Shown in pieces: positions 37,336-48,700 of a DNA stretch of 64,000 nt. Within the stretch, counting starts at the first letter, position 1. The number at the start of each line of letters is the position of its first letter. A program made the translations under genes and the position numbers. Source of the stretch: Alligator mississippiensis. Taxonomy: Eukaryota; Chordata; Crocodylia; Alligatoridae. The stretch is from positions 36,935,832-36,999,831 of the forward strand of contig NC_081830.1 in NCBI RefSeq assembly GCF_030867095.1, given 5' to 3'. A model generated the notes under the pieces. It did not search any database, was not told where the DNA came from, and saw only the letters and a program-made list of their open reading frames with translations.

Positions 37336-38099
37336 AACTCCATGTTGAAAGTATACTACAACTTTTATTTGTACCAGTAAGTGCCCTCAGATGAGCTTTA
37401 GCAGGTTACAAGTTGGGTTTGAATTAAGCAGTTTCAATTTGTAGCATAAACCTACACAAGGAAAATGTATGTTAGTCTTACCCAAGTTCCACGACAACGT
37501 TGTATCGCCATTCTAACTCAGCATATTGACTGCTCAAATTCTTCACAGGACAAATGCTACATATATATATTGAAAAAGTCTCTAGGATACTGATCTGACC
37601 TCACTATTGTTGTTCATGGGCAGGAAGTCTTCATTTCTACTGATACAGGGTGAGAGCCTGTTCTTGGTATAAACATAGAATAACTCCCTCCAGAAATGAA
37701 GTTGTTCCAGATTTAACTCAGGACAAATGACTGAAGTTTGGCCCAAGAAATTTAGGATGAATGACCTGAGGGAGGAATCTTTGTAACATGATTTAAGCTC
37801 AAACAACAATGAAATCTCTTACTCACATGATAGGAATAAATTAGAGTGGCCAAAACCTCTGGTTTCAAAGGGGCATTTTAATGTGAGATTTTGCTCCTTA
37901 AATTAATTATGGTTGTTTAGTTTGGAAATCCCAGAAAAGTACCCTTGAGCCAGTTCTGGATCATATCAATGTCTTATGACATTTTGCTTATTTTGTAAAA
38001 GAGCTTTTTGCCCATTCTATAGACTGCAATGCAAAATTTCACCTTGCTGCTGGGATCCTCTCTCAGCTTGAGCTGTGTCAAAAAGTGGTGCAACTAAAG

Positions 38100-38235
38100 G
38101 CTGGGAACCAAGGAACCTGAGTTCTATTTCCAGCTTTACCACCAGCCCTCATTGGCTCATACTATCCCTTCACCTCTCTGTGACTTCCCTGTCTTACAAA
38201 CAGAGAAACTGAGGTGCACACAGTATTGGTCTCCT
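38100..38235 (+). repeat. MIR-like SINE remnant, just upstream of TM4SF19 exon 1
   Basis: GGCTGGGAACCAAGGAACCT, TGAGTTCTATTTCCAGC, TTCACCTCTCTGTGACTTCC and GAGAAACTGAGG follow the MIR consensus order on the plus strand. Confidence 0.65.
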
Positions 38236-38352
38236 TTGTTAAAGCACCCTGGAATCTAGGTACAAAAAGGCTGACTCGTAGAAAGAAAGAAAGAACCTCT
38301 CTCACTCTCTTCCCCCCATTTTTATCCTCTGTGCAGTACTCACTCACTGACA

Positions 38353-38529
38353 ATGTGTGTAGGAAAGTGCACTCGAATCCTGGGCCCATGCCTGCTTGTC
38401 TTGGGAATGCTCTCCATTGCTGTCAACATCTTCCTCCTTTTCCCCAACTGGTCATGGAAGTATCTACAGGAGGGCCACATCACCAAGCAGGCCATGCAAG
38501 CACCAGGCATCTGGGGAGGAGGCATGATT
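38353..38529 (+). CDS. TM4SF19: TM4SF19 coding exon 1
   Basis: 59 codons from MCVGKCTRILGPC to WGGGMI, ending at a GTAAGT donor. It covers the short cytosolic N-terminus, TM1, the first outer loop and the start of TM2. Confidence 0.92.
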
Positions 38530-41500
38530 GTAAGTAATGTGACCTGTCTGCCTTTCCTCAGCAGTTTTGTGTGCCGTCTCAGAGGTAGCGCTTCCACAGG
38601 GAGCTGTAAGAGCAGTAGTCGGAGTCCGTGTAACTTCTATGAAACACCCCTGCATGTCCACCCTTCCCACTTTCTCCTAAGCACTTTGCATGTTAATGAC
38701 TGAAACCAATGCACAGCTCCACAACACCCAGTGAATCGGTAAAAAGACTCCCATTACCTTTAATTGGTTTGAATAGCTCTAAAAAGAAGAAAATAACTTT
38801 ACAAGCATCTTGGAATATTAACATACTAAAAGAATAATTGGCTATTTCCCAATACAATGTTCTTACATAGCGTTATGAGCATTAGTGAGCATCACTGCCA
38901 TGTCTGCAATTTTCCCTTCTCATGGCTCTGGCAGTTTCTTTGTTGCTAATCTCCATTTCTCTGAGGATGCTTCATGAAGTTGCCTTCCTTTAAGGTCAAA
39001 CAGGTCTAAACAGATTAACAGCCACCCATCAGGCCAATGAGTAAAACCGCTGTTCTTCACACTAAAGTTGGCCAAAATAGCAAAACTTTCCTCCAAAAAT
39101 GGTTGCATGATCAAGTGTTCGTGGGTGTCTGGCATGGAGCCAGCTGAAATAATAATCAAATAATGAATCTACCAAATGTTGTGGTTGTTTCCTAGGTGAT
39201 TATACTGAGACCAACTTGTTCTCATGTCAGCGTAACTGGTAGAGTCTCCCTATGAGACTGACATTTGTAATAATTCCTAGATTGATTCAAATAGTAATTA
39301 AATGATATTACTTGTTAAAAGTTTTCATCTGTGTCCCAATTTTATCTCTTTATGAATTATCATCTTTCATTTTGGATACACATGGTTGTGTTGCTTATGC
39401 CTTGCTTTTTTGCAGGCTGCTCTGCCTGGCACTAATTTTGGGATTTTTAAGCATCAAAACAGTTATTGAAAAACAGATTAAGGCAAACACAAGCAGCCAT
39501 GTGGAGTCTACAGGCTGATGTTAGATAAAAGCAGTACAGACCACAAACTTTATCTTCAGGGTTGTTCACGGACTCCTCATTTCTCAAGGAGTTCCCCACT
39601 GTCAGAACCTCCATAACTGACTTCAGTGGGGCTCTGTGCAGCTACAGGCATCTATCCTCGGGTAGCTCTTGGCAGAACTGTTGCCTTTAAGACTATGCTA
39701 CTGGACAGTTAATATATTCCATGCTGAACAGGGGGTGGCAACCCTTTTTGTACAAGGTCAAAGTGAGGGGTAGGAAAGAACATGTCAGCCCTTGATACCA
39801 GCACCCTGCCCTGTTCCATTCATCCTGAATCTGTGCTTCCCTTCTTCAGGTTCTTCTGGCTGCAACTCACATCACAGCTGTTGGATGGCGATGCGGCTGT
39901 TTCTCTGACTGCGGAACTTGGAGAAATGTAAGGCACAGATTCATGGCGTTTGTGGGAAATGTACTGGTTTTGGTAGCAGAGCGAGGTTCCAAGCCCACAG
40001 CTGCTGAGAGAGCAGGATTCTCCAGATCAGTCGTGTCTAATGCCGCAGGCGTTGGATAGCACCAACTGTGCTTGGCAGACTTTGCATGCAAGTGGGAAGG
40101 AAATTATCTTTGCTTATGTTTTCCGTAGACCCCCAAGTAGGTAGGGGATGAGAGAGAACCAAGAGCAAGCAGTAAAGTGGCAAAGAGGGGAAGGACAGTA
40201 CAGTGCTTCTGAGGCCCATGTCCAGTTAACTCCCTCATCCTCTACTGAATTACTATGAGTCCTTGGACAGCTCATTGACAGCATGTCTGCCTATCCCTGC
40301 AACAGCAGCACAGGCCAGCTGTCAGCAACGTTTTCTAGTGGCGAGCCAGCATGATCCAGGTGGACTGGCACTAAGACCTGGTCGCTTCTCCCTACCACCC
40401 AGCTGCAACGCAGGCAAAGTCCCCCAGCTCTGCAGGTGAGATCCAGTGGTTCCACAAGTTGGATCTGGCCCATGCGCCATAGGCTGCCAACCTCTTGCTG
40501 CAGTACAGTTCTTTTCCCACCCAGGGATTTTGAGGATCAACCACACTGAATGTTTAACGTGGTTGCCCTCAGTTACTACAGTATTGGGGCCTAGATGAGA
40601 ACCCTGGGTCACTAGCATGTGTCCTCCTAGCTGCATGGCTTCGACTCCTCTTGTTCACAAGAGGATGAGACATTCATACACACAGCATTTGGGTGTAGTA
40701 GAGGTCATGTACCATCATCACCCAGGATTCACATTCTCCCTCTCACATAGTGCTAACAACCAGACACTACTGGTTTGGATGGGGATAATGACAAGATGCC
40801 TCTTCAGCTCACACCTCATAATGCAGGTCACCATTCATCTAGCACCTGGCATTAAGACTGTCTTGGGCCCTGGCACAGATGTGAGCCTTTCTCTCCTCCC
40901 ATTCACCCACTAGGTTTAGTGGAGAGAGACCTCCCAAATAATCTTGCCCCATAAAGCCAGTGTTTCCAAAGTGCCCACTACATCTGGGTGCCTACCAAGC
41001 TACATACGAGGCACTGAGTACAGCCCAGCACTTCTATACATTGCATCCTGGTTTCTTCTGGCTGGGCACTTGCAATCCATAGCTGCTTCAGAGATAAATA
41101 GCTGCTGAATGTCACTGAGTCGAAGTGGATGAGAGGTTACAAAACAGGTGCAAAGTGAGAAGACCAGATGTAGTTTTCTTCTGCATTTATCCACACTGGT
41201 AACAGAGGGTTAAATGTATGAGAGAGTACATGGCCTGATCTTATGCAGCTTGTGCCCCTTACCTGTGCACACCAAATGCTGCCACTGGGTGTTGGTGTTC
41301 CATACCCTGTGGACTCCAGGGGCAGGACCACGAGGGGCTGAGGCTTGTGCTGTGGTTATAAAGAAGCCTGGCTGGGAGCTGAAAGGATGTTCCTACCTGC
41401 AGTCCTGAGGCGATGCCTTTAATTCAAGTTCTATAGCAGTTGCAAAAGCTCTTAGTTTCTTCCACTAGTTTTAAAGTGCAGTCCCTGAGGCTAACCTTTA

Positions 41501-42891
41501 AGGCCTCATATTTCCTCTCATAGCCCCAGGCTGAGCAGATGGCAGTCCTGGCCCCAAGCAGGGCCCTTGGAACTTGTTGAGGCAACAGAACGTCCCATTT
41601 GGAATTACACATTCATGCCTGTGTCTTGTACCCCCAGCTGTTCCTTTCCATCATCTTATCAGGACTGGCATTGCTGGGATCTGCCGCCTGCTTTATCATG
41701 GCTGGACTAGGCTTGACAAATGGACCCCTCTGCCTGTCCAATGGTTCAACCCACAACCAGGATGGAATTCAGCACTGGAATTATCCTTTCTCAGACACAA
41801 GCAGCCAAGACTTCACCTCCAGGTGAGAAGTGACCTTGTGGAGCATGTTATGCCAAGCTAAAGGCCAAATGTCCACCCAAGCCTAGTGAATGATTGGGCC
41901 AGGGTAGTTAAAGCCTGCCTGATTCTGTAGCCTATGGCATGCAAAGGGGCAATAGGGTCAGCATGTCTGGCTGCCTTTCACACCCCATCAAGAATGGCCC
42001 GGTGCCGATTAACAGCTGGGTCCACTGATGGCAACCTTTGATACGTGTCTCAAATCTCACACCTCTGGAGCCATAGTGAAACCCCCCCACTGGCTTTGTA
42101 CCAAGACCCACACAGCATGTTCAATAGCAGGGCTGGAAAGGGGCTCATGTCTTCACCTTGTTTAGACAAGCTCAGGAAGGACTCTCGTGTTTCATCATTT
42201 GAAAAAAAAATTGTCAGTGTTCTTTTCCTGCTTTACACAATATAAAGACATGTATGAAAGGTTGCGTTTTCCCCAAAAAAGGCTTTCTTTTTTTTTTTTC
42301 TTACCTGTTTGCTCCCTTTAGATAGCTAGGTCTTACTTAGCTGGAAAAACCCCATAGTGTTAGCAGAGTAGGAAGGCATTTTTCAGTATTTTTACTACTG
42401 TTTTATAGCTATTAATTTAAATGGCTGGTGAAAGTTTTGAAGAAAGCAAGTCTTTGTTAAAACTTAGTCCCCTACCATCAGTTGAAGCATGAGGGCTCAG
42501 ACCCCAAGAAAGGCTTTCAGAAAGCTAGGGAATATCAGACCAGGTTCTTGATATTGCTAAGGTTAAAAAAAAAAAAGAAAGGCTACCCTGTCCAGCACTA
42601 TGAAACTAAAGAGGACATTTTCATGCTATTCAAAATCACCTGCAAATCATCCCTTCAGAAGTCTGTTTGCTAGTGTCTCATGCCCAGCCGCTCTCTTTAA
42701 GGGCTGACAACTATCTGTTTAACCAATCGCTCTGGACCTCTGTCTGCATTGAGCCCCCTCGTATCGTACCCTGGAACATCAGCTTATTCTCCCTTCTGAT
42801 GATCATCAGTGCAGTTGAGATGGTCCTGGCTTCCCTTCAGATTATCAATGGTTTCTTTGGGTGTCTCTGTGGATTTTGTGAAGGGAAATAG
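38353..42891 (+). CDS. TM4SF19: TM4SF19, transmembrane 4 L6 family member 19 (complete, four coding exons)
   Basis: The gene encodes an L6-family four-pass membrane protein (tetraspanin-like, unrelated to true tetraspanins); in mammals this paralogue is associated with osteoclast and macrophage biology. Exons are 38353-38529, 39850-39927, 41638-41822 and 42702-42891. Together they give 209 codons, the length of human TM4SF19. TM1 is ILGPCLLVLGMLSIAVNIFL. TM2 spans the exon 1/2 junction (WGGGMI/VLLAATHITAV). TM3 begins LFLSIILSGLALLGSAACF and TM4 is near ISLFSLLMIISAVEMVLASL. The cysteine-rich GWRCGCFSDCG and the large loop with SLWTSVCIEPP are family hallmarks. The start is the first ATG, giving MCVGKCTRILG. 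It lies downstream of UBXN7 on the same strand, as in human 3q29. Other L6 members were considered; length and neighbour favour TM4SF19. Confidence 0.93.
39729..39765. mobile_element. hAT terminus fragment beside TM4SF19 exon 2
   Basis: CAGGGGGTGGCAACCC is a typical hAT terminus, but I found no matching right end before the exon at 39850. It may be a truncated copy. Confidence 0.3.
39850..39927 (+). CDS. TM4SF19: TM4SF19 coding exon 2
   Basis: 26 codons, VLLAATHITAVGWRCGCFSD then CGTWRN, between a TTCTTCAG acceptor and a GTAAGG donor. It is phase 0 at both ends and forms the end of TM2 and the cysteine-rich inner loop. It is too short to appear as an open frame and was found by homology. Confidence 0.92.
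40316..40500. mobile_element. Probable hAT MITE in TM4SF19 intron
   Basis: The left end reads CAGCTGTCAGCAACG and the right end read inward CAGCAAGAGGTTGGCAG; the inside has TGGCGAGCCAGC and GGATCTGGCCCATG as in other reptile hAT elements. Target duplications are not clear. Confidence 0.45.
41638..41822 (+). CDS. TM4SF19: TM4SF19 coding exon 3
   Basis: 185 bp encoding LFLSIILSGLALLGSAACF onward through the large extracellular loop (GPLCLSNGSTHNQDG, QHWNYPF, SSQDFTS). It ends in phase 2 at a GTGAGA donor. NGS is a possible N-glycosylation site. Two longer overlapping frames in this place are not the spliced product. Confidence 0.92.
42702..42891 (+). CDS. TM4SF19: TM4SF19 coding exon 4 with stop at the exon border
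   Basis: The acceptor TTTAAG at 42696-42701 lets the codon split across the intron become AGG, giving R-ADNYLFNQSLW. Two earlier AG sites would each run into a stop. The exon encodes the second half of the outer loop and TM4, and ends GFCEGK and TAG. The G of the TAG at 42891 is the last base before a GTAAGT donor, so the stop coincides with the exon end. Confidence 0.9.
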
Positions 42892-43447
42892 GTAAGTTCA
42901 GCTCCTAATAATTTCCTGCCACTGCTTTTTCTCCTCTCTCCCTCTCCCACCCTCCCATGAATGGTGCCACAAAGGAGTTAAGGAGAAATGTTCAAACAAT
43001 ACAACTTGACTTCAGTGCATTGTCCTACTGCTGGGATAGATTTTGTTGCTGTTTGCATAGAGCACCGGTAGATTTTAGAACAAAGTTAACATTTACAGGA
43101 CAGAAAGGCAGAGGAGTGTGAGGGTAGTAATAAGTTTCCAGGAGCATACATGTGTGGAAGGCAGAAGGAATAATCAGAGGTGTAACAGGACAACTTTATA
43201 GCTGGTGCAGTGGTTACACATAAAGGTAGTGAGGACTTCCAGCTGCCGCCATGTCAGTGGTGCAGTTGTGCAGCTGTTATTTCCCTGCCCCACCCCCCAC
43301 CCCCAAAGTCAGGGCCCAGCTGCCGCCGTTGCCCTGCCTTAGTTATGCTACTGGGGTTATTTACCCCAGGCTGCTGTTTGCTTGGGGGCCACTGAAAGCC
43401 ACATAGTAAGCCACACTGCCCATAGGCCCCACAAGTTGGGGGAGATT

Positions 43448-43800
43448 TCATAGACTTCATAGACATTAGGCCTGGAAGGGACCTTGGAAGATCTTCGAGT
43501 TCAGCCCCCCACCCAGGAGCGGGAAGTCAGCAGGGATCATAGGATCTCAGCAAGATAAACATCTAATTGTCTCCTGAAGGCGTTGAAAGTAGGTGCTTGA
43601 ACCACCTCCGGCGGCAGCCTATTCCAGACCTTGAGGGCTCAGACAGTGAAGAAATTCATCTTTATGTCCAGCTTGAAATGGTCATGGAGGAGTTTCTGAC
43701 CATTTGACCTTGTCATCCCTTGGGGCACTCTGGTGAACAAACATTCCCCCAGATCCTGGTGAGCACCCCTGTTGAGATGTCTCAAGATTTTCCCCTGCAC
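43448..43800 (-). mobile_element. CR1 LINE 3' end in TM4SF19 last intron
   Basis: The tail TTCATAGACTTCATAGACATT at the left is followed by CTGGAAGGGACCTTGG and, minus-strand, the CR1 ORF2 end. 5'-truncated and diverged. Confidence 0.85.
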
Positions 43801-45003
43801 CTATGAAACCATCCTCTACCCCAATGCTCTAGGGCACCAACTGCTGCTCTGACTGCAGGGAGCTATATGGGCTCAAAGGGGTAGCCCCATGTAATCTTGT
43901 GCAGCACCAAGGGAGAAGAGATCTGGGGTGCCCTTCCACAGCTGTCATTGCTTCCTATCCTCACTGTGCCTGCTTCCAACGCTGGGAACCCATCCTTCGG
44001 AAAAGAAAACTTTCTGGGAGTCTTTTTAAGCTGGTTTAGAGCTGTGTCTGAGCGACCAAGCAGTTCCTATGCCCTGGGTAGTGGCAGCAGGCAAATGGTG
44101 GCAGCTGCAGCAGCAGTTGCCATTCTTGCGCCCCCTCTAGGCCTAGTGCCCTGGTCACCCACCAATAGTTACACCACTGGTGGCTGGCAGTGGCTCCTTC
44201 AAATGCACCCTGATGCTGTGAATGGGCAGCCTCCTATTCAAGTGGAAGCAGCGTAGCCACATCCATATGGTGCCCCTATCGCCCATCAGTCTTAATGAGC
44301 TCACCCCTACACTCAGAAGCTCACCACCATGGGCATACCGCTGACTGTTTAGAAGGCAGCCCACTGGTTGCAGCTTGGGATGCTGGAGGGCACTACTCCC
44401 AGGTTTGTTGAATCCATCACGTAGAGGTGGTGTCCATTTCAGCTAGTGGCAAATGTCTTTGGAGATGAGTAGAAATGCAGTGATAGTCCTGGTCGTTAGA
44501 GTGGAGCTGGAGCCAAGTGAGTTTTAGCCATTGTCCTGACTAGGGTTTAAAGGCGTAAGGAATTTATGGCACAGGCTTAACGGTATCAAACTCAAATGAG
44601 GGAGGGGAATTTAGGCTATAACACAGTCTACTTGAGGTACTAAACAGTGTATTTGTGGGTGCAATTTCCATTCAAACTAAGCCAGCTTTTAAAAAAAAAA
44701 CACACCCCACCTTTTTCTGCAGTCTAAGTCAGGCCTTAGCAGGCATGAGTCAAGAACTGAGGGAACACTTTGCTGTCACAGTAAGAGTCCCAGTGTTGCT
44801 TTCACCCCAGCACAGTATGAGCCAGAGCATTCATGTGTACAGCTGTATTTTTTGACTGCTGCACCCTCTAAAACTGCTCTGGGCTTATGAATGAATCATT
44901 AGAGAAGGAATTTCTGTGCTTTCTTCCCCTTGGACATAAATCTCACAGGAGGGTGGAAGGTTCTCTTATCAAAGCAGATTTAATGTCTTGATTTTTCTTG
45001 CAG
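43800..45003. other. TM4SF19: TM4SF19 last intron, repeat-like GC-rich part
   Basis: GTTACACCACTG at 44168-44179 mirrors CAGAGGTGTAAC at 43175-43186, so a hAT-like element may span the CR1 copy, but the flanks do not form a target duplication. Nothing else recognised. Confidence 0.3.
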
Positions 45004-45920
45004 GTTCAGTGCACTCCAGACTTGTGTTTGACTGGAATGGACCGTGAAGAGTAGAGGAACAGTTTCCCTGAACCTCCAGTTGTCCACACCTGTAAGACAT
45101 TTACGCTTATCATGGTCTCCTGGAGAGACCCATTAGGTGACCACTCCAGGTTAATCTATTGGATGGGAGTTTTCAATGCTCTCAGAATTGCTGCTACCAA
45201 GTCAACTCCCTGCACTGGCTGGAGCTGGAGTGCTGGCTTGGTGCTTTGTGTTATACAGACTGCAATAGTTTCTGTAGGAACACGGTGTCCTGACTCACTG
45301 GGGCCGTTGTAAGGACTCCATCTGGCTCCTACAGGCAGAGACCAAGTGGGGGGTGGAAAAAATCCATTAAGCCTGTTTCACTAGTCTGGAAAGGGGGTGA
45401 CATGTGTTGTTGCTGGCAGAGGAGGAATGCACAAGCCCTTCCTCCAGGGGAGATGAAGGTGCAAGCCTAGAAAGAAGCCAAGCACCAAATGCTACGTGGG
45501 CCAGGGGTCCCACTGGAGAACAAATGAAACTGGAGTCACCTGACTTGGATTTTAACACCCTACCAGGATGTTTAATCTGCCTGGGGTAAACTCCTGTAGA
45601 GGCTAGCAGTCAACTGACCTTGGAAACCAGCCTGTCAGAGGACTAGTGATTAACAGAGAGTGGGAGAAACTCTGGATGGAACATGTGAGCCATAAGCTGA
45701 CACTTTTGTGCTAGGGACGGTGGCTCTTGCTCATCACAAGGAAGGGCACGAGCCCTATTTTTTTCTTTTTGCGCAACTGGGGTGATGTCTGACTAGATAG
45801 TGAACTAATATTTATAGTGGCTTTAATCCAAGAGAATCTTTTATTTTTTCACACTGCCTCTTATTTATTTTCTCCAAAAAACCTGTTTTCTCTAATAAAT
45901 CTACGGGTAAACTGACTGGG
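45004..45920 (+). other. TM4SF19: TM4SF19 3' untranslated exon (inferred)
   Basis: The donor directly after the TM4SF19 stop implies at least one further exon. A good acceptor (TTTTTCTTGCAG, ending 45003) is followed by about 900 bases without a transposon and an AATAAA signal at 45894-45899. Small open frames here show no family resemblance. The match of donor and acceptor is inferred, not shown by transcripts. Confidence 0.6.
45894..45899 (+). terminator. TM4SF19: Candidate poly(A) signal of TM4SF19
   Basis: AATAAA in the context TCTCTAATAAATCTACG at the end of the inferred 3' UTR exon. It is the first canonical hexamer after the acceptor at 45003 that I noticed. Confidence 0.55.
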
Positions 45921-46382
45921 CCAGATCTTTCCTGACACCTCCCTTGGGTGTGGTCCTTATTCAGCCTCTCTGAGTAAAGACACCCCATTTTTGGCCTCCA
46001 GAGAGTAAGAGGAGAGATTTGTTTATCTGAACTCTGGCTGAAGGATGTTTAAAGAGGAGCTGTGGATTCTTATCCCATTACCTGGATTAGCTTTTGTGAC
46101 CCCTTTGTTCCTGTGGGTTCTTTGTTTGCATGCCTCTCCCAGCACTGCTCCCTCCCACTTCCTCTCCCTCCTCTTTTCTCACCTTCTGGATTCATATCAC
46201 TCAGTCCACTTTGTACACTACTCTAAGCCTCTGATGAAGTGAACTCCAGTTCACAAAAGCTTGTGTTCTATATAGATTTTGTGGGTGAATGGATATGCAG
46301 TATGGACTGTATAACAGGTTTTTAGTGTGGTTTGATCTGCCAAGTGAACCACAGGGGCCACTTGGCAGAGTGTTGGAGGTGG

Positions 46383-46385
<3 letters not shown>

Positions 46386-46424
<39 letters not shown>
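46386..46424. repeat. (TA)n microsatellite
   Basis: About 20 TA units in a row. They give YIYI open frames on the minus strand that are artefacts. Confidence 0.95.
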
Positions 46425-46426
<2 letters not shown>

Positions 46427-46590
46427 ATGAATATTTTTGCAAAAAACAAAATATATAGATTTTGTTGAGCTAGTCTATAAGGTGCATATCTTTCCTGCCT
46501 TCTGCCTGACCACTAACTACCTCTCAAGAATGCGCTCCCCACAGGGAGCTGGGATAGAAAGGGCACCAGTCAGAACAGGCTTTGCAAGAA

Positions 46591-47900
46591 CATCATAGTA
46601 TCATAGTACTTAAGGTCGGAAGGGACCTAAACAGATCATCATGTCCGACCCCCTGCCCCAGGCAGGAACGGGCACCAGGATCATATCACCCCAGCCAAAT
46701 ATCTGTCCAGCCTCCTCTTGAAGACCCCCAAGGTAGGAGAGAGCACCACCTCACTTGGGAGCCTATTCCAGAGCCTGGCAGCCCTAACTGTAAAGTAATG
46801 TCTCCTGATGTCCAGCCTGAACCTTCTCTCTCACAATTTGTGGCCGTTATTCCTAGTAACCCCGGGTGGTCCCCGGGGGAACAGAGCCTCCCCCAGTTCC
46901 TGCTGGTCCCCCATGGTGAGTTTGTAAATGGCCACCAGATCCCCTCTCAACCTTCTCTTGTGGAGAATGAATAGGTTCAGGCCCTTTAGCCTCTTGTTGT
47001 AGGGCCTGCCCCGCTGCCCCTTGACCATATGAGTGTCCCTCCTCTGGACCCTCTCAATACTAGCCACATGCCTCCTGAAGTGCAGTGCCTAGACCTGGAC
47101 ACAAACTCCAACTGTGGCCTGACCATGGCTGCAGAGAGAGGAAGGATCACCTCCCTGACCTGCTTGTGATGCATCTGTAGATGCACGACAGGGTGTGGTT
47201 AGCCTTAGTGACCACTTCCTCGCATTGGCAGCTCATGTCCATCCTGGAGTCAACAATGACTCCAAGATCCCTTTCTGCCACCGTGTTGACAAGAAGGGTA
47301 TTCCCAGCCTATAGGTGTATTGCTGGTTCCTTCTCCCTAGATGCAGCACCTTGCACTTGTCTGTGTTGAACTCTGTCCTATTCTTATCTGCCCACCTCTA
47401 TAACCTGTCTAGATCTAGCTGGATGCTGTCCCTCCCCTCCAGTGTGCCCTCCTCACCCCACAACTTGGTATCGTCAGCGAATTTGGACAGTGTGCTTTCC
47501 ACACCCAAATCCAGATCACTAATAAAGATGTTGAACAGTGCAGGCCCCAGGACCGAGCCCTGGGGGACTCCACTGCCCACATCCCTCCAGGTTGAAAATG
47601 ACCCGTCCACCAACACTCTCTGGGTGCAACCATCTAGCCAATTTGCCACCTATCTGACTGTGTAGGCATCAGTCCCCAAGTTTTTTTTAAGAGAATGTGG
47701 TGGGAAACCATGTCAAAGGCCTTCTTAAAGTCCAGGAAGTCCATCCACCCCAACACCCTCGTCCATGGACTTTGTGACCTGATCATAAAAAGAAACCAGG
47801 TTAGTCAGGCAGGACCTGCCCTCAGTGAACCCATGTTGGTTGAGAACCCTGAAAGTACCAGATTTGTGGACCCATTGCTTCCTGGTAGCACAGCCTTAAA
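46591..47900 (-). mobile_element. CR1 LINE, 3' 1.3 kb
   Basis: The tail is at the left (ATCATAGTATCATAGTACTT). Minus-strand frames give HKRRLRGDLVAIYKLTMGDQ (47067-46831) and [20 protein letters not shown] with an intact [11 protein letters not shown] motif (47649-47398). Several frame changes separate them. Confidence 0.93.
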
Positions 47901-48700
47901 ATGTTACAGGGTCTTTTCCTACCACCTCTCTAGTGTACATTGCAAGTGGGCAGGTGAGATACAGAATCACCTCCTTTCACTTCAGAGGTTGAAAGCATTA
48001 GCCAGTGAGGAAGGAAAAAAATAAAGGCACATAATTTATTTAATATGAAATGGCAACCCTTGGGGTGGAACCCTTTAACCTCAGTCTCATGCTATTTGGA
48101 CTTTTACTTAAAGCTTCAGCTTCCAGAGATGGGGGATTACCTGAAGATCCCACTTTTAATTTAAAAAAGGGTGTTTCTAGCCTTTGAGATGGCAGAGAAA
48201 AGATTGAAAATATGACCTGTGTGTGCCCTAAGGACTCCAAGGGAAAAGAAAAAAATTCAAAATAAGCCCAAGTTTGTGGTAGTAAAGATTTCTGGGGGGG
48301 TGGAGGTGGCAGCAACTTGTTACTTTGAGGTAGGGACAGAAATTACACACAAACCTGTATAAGTGATCGGAAACCAGTTCAAATCATCAACACAACAAAA
48401 GTTCAGTGCACATAAACCACTTCCAAAGTGGCCAAAACCAGTTTAAGATAAGCCTGGATGGATGTAGCATCAGACTTAACTGATTTAGGTTAGATCAGTT
48501 TATTGAATAACTTACAAGCCTTCAGCATCCCAGGATGCTTTGCACACACCCCCCCCCCCCCACAGGGTGGCCGAGCTAGTCTTGGCTCCAACAGAGCAGA
48601 GAGGTGTGCTTGGCCTGGGCCACTGCAGACATGTGGCTGCATTTCCAGAATCAAATGTGAATGTTCACTTGCTTATCAGTTCAACCTACACAGCTTAGAC
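47901..48700. other. Intergenic stretch without recognised features
   Basis: No exon or clear repeat seen. A C run lies at 48549-48560 and a G run near 48294. Confidence 0.45.

Noticed and set aside
36521-37348. 275-codon open frame upstream of TM4SF19
   Set aside because: It runs through a GC-rich MITE and an A-rich tract ending in lysine/asparagine repeats; no splice context or homology.
43175-44179. Possible 1-kb hAT element with CAGAGGTGTAAC / CAGTGGTGTAAC ends
   Set aside because: Flanking octamers GGAATAAT and GTGGCTGG do not match, so the pairing may be chance between two different copies.
46201-46449. Minus-strand frame rich in YIYI
   Set aside because: Translation of a (TA)n microsatellite.
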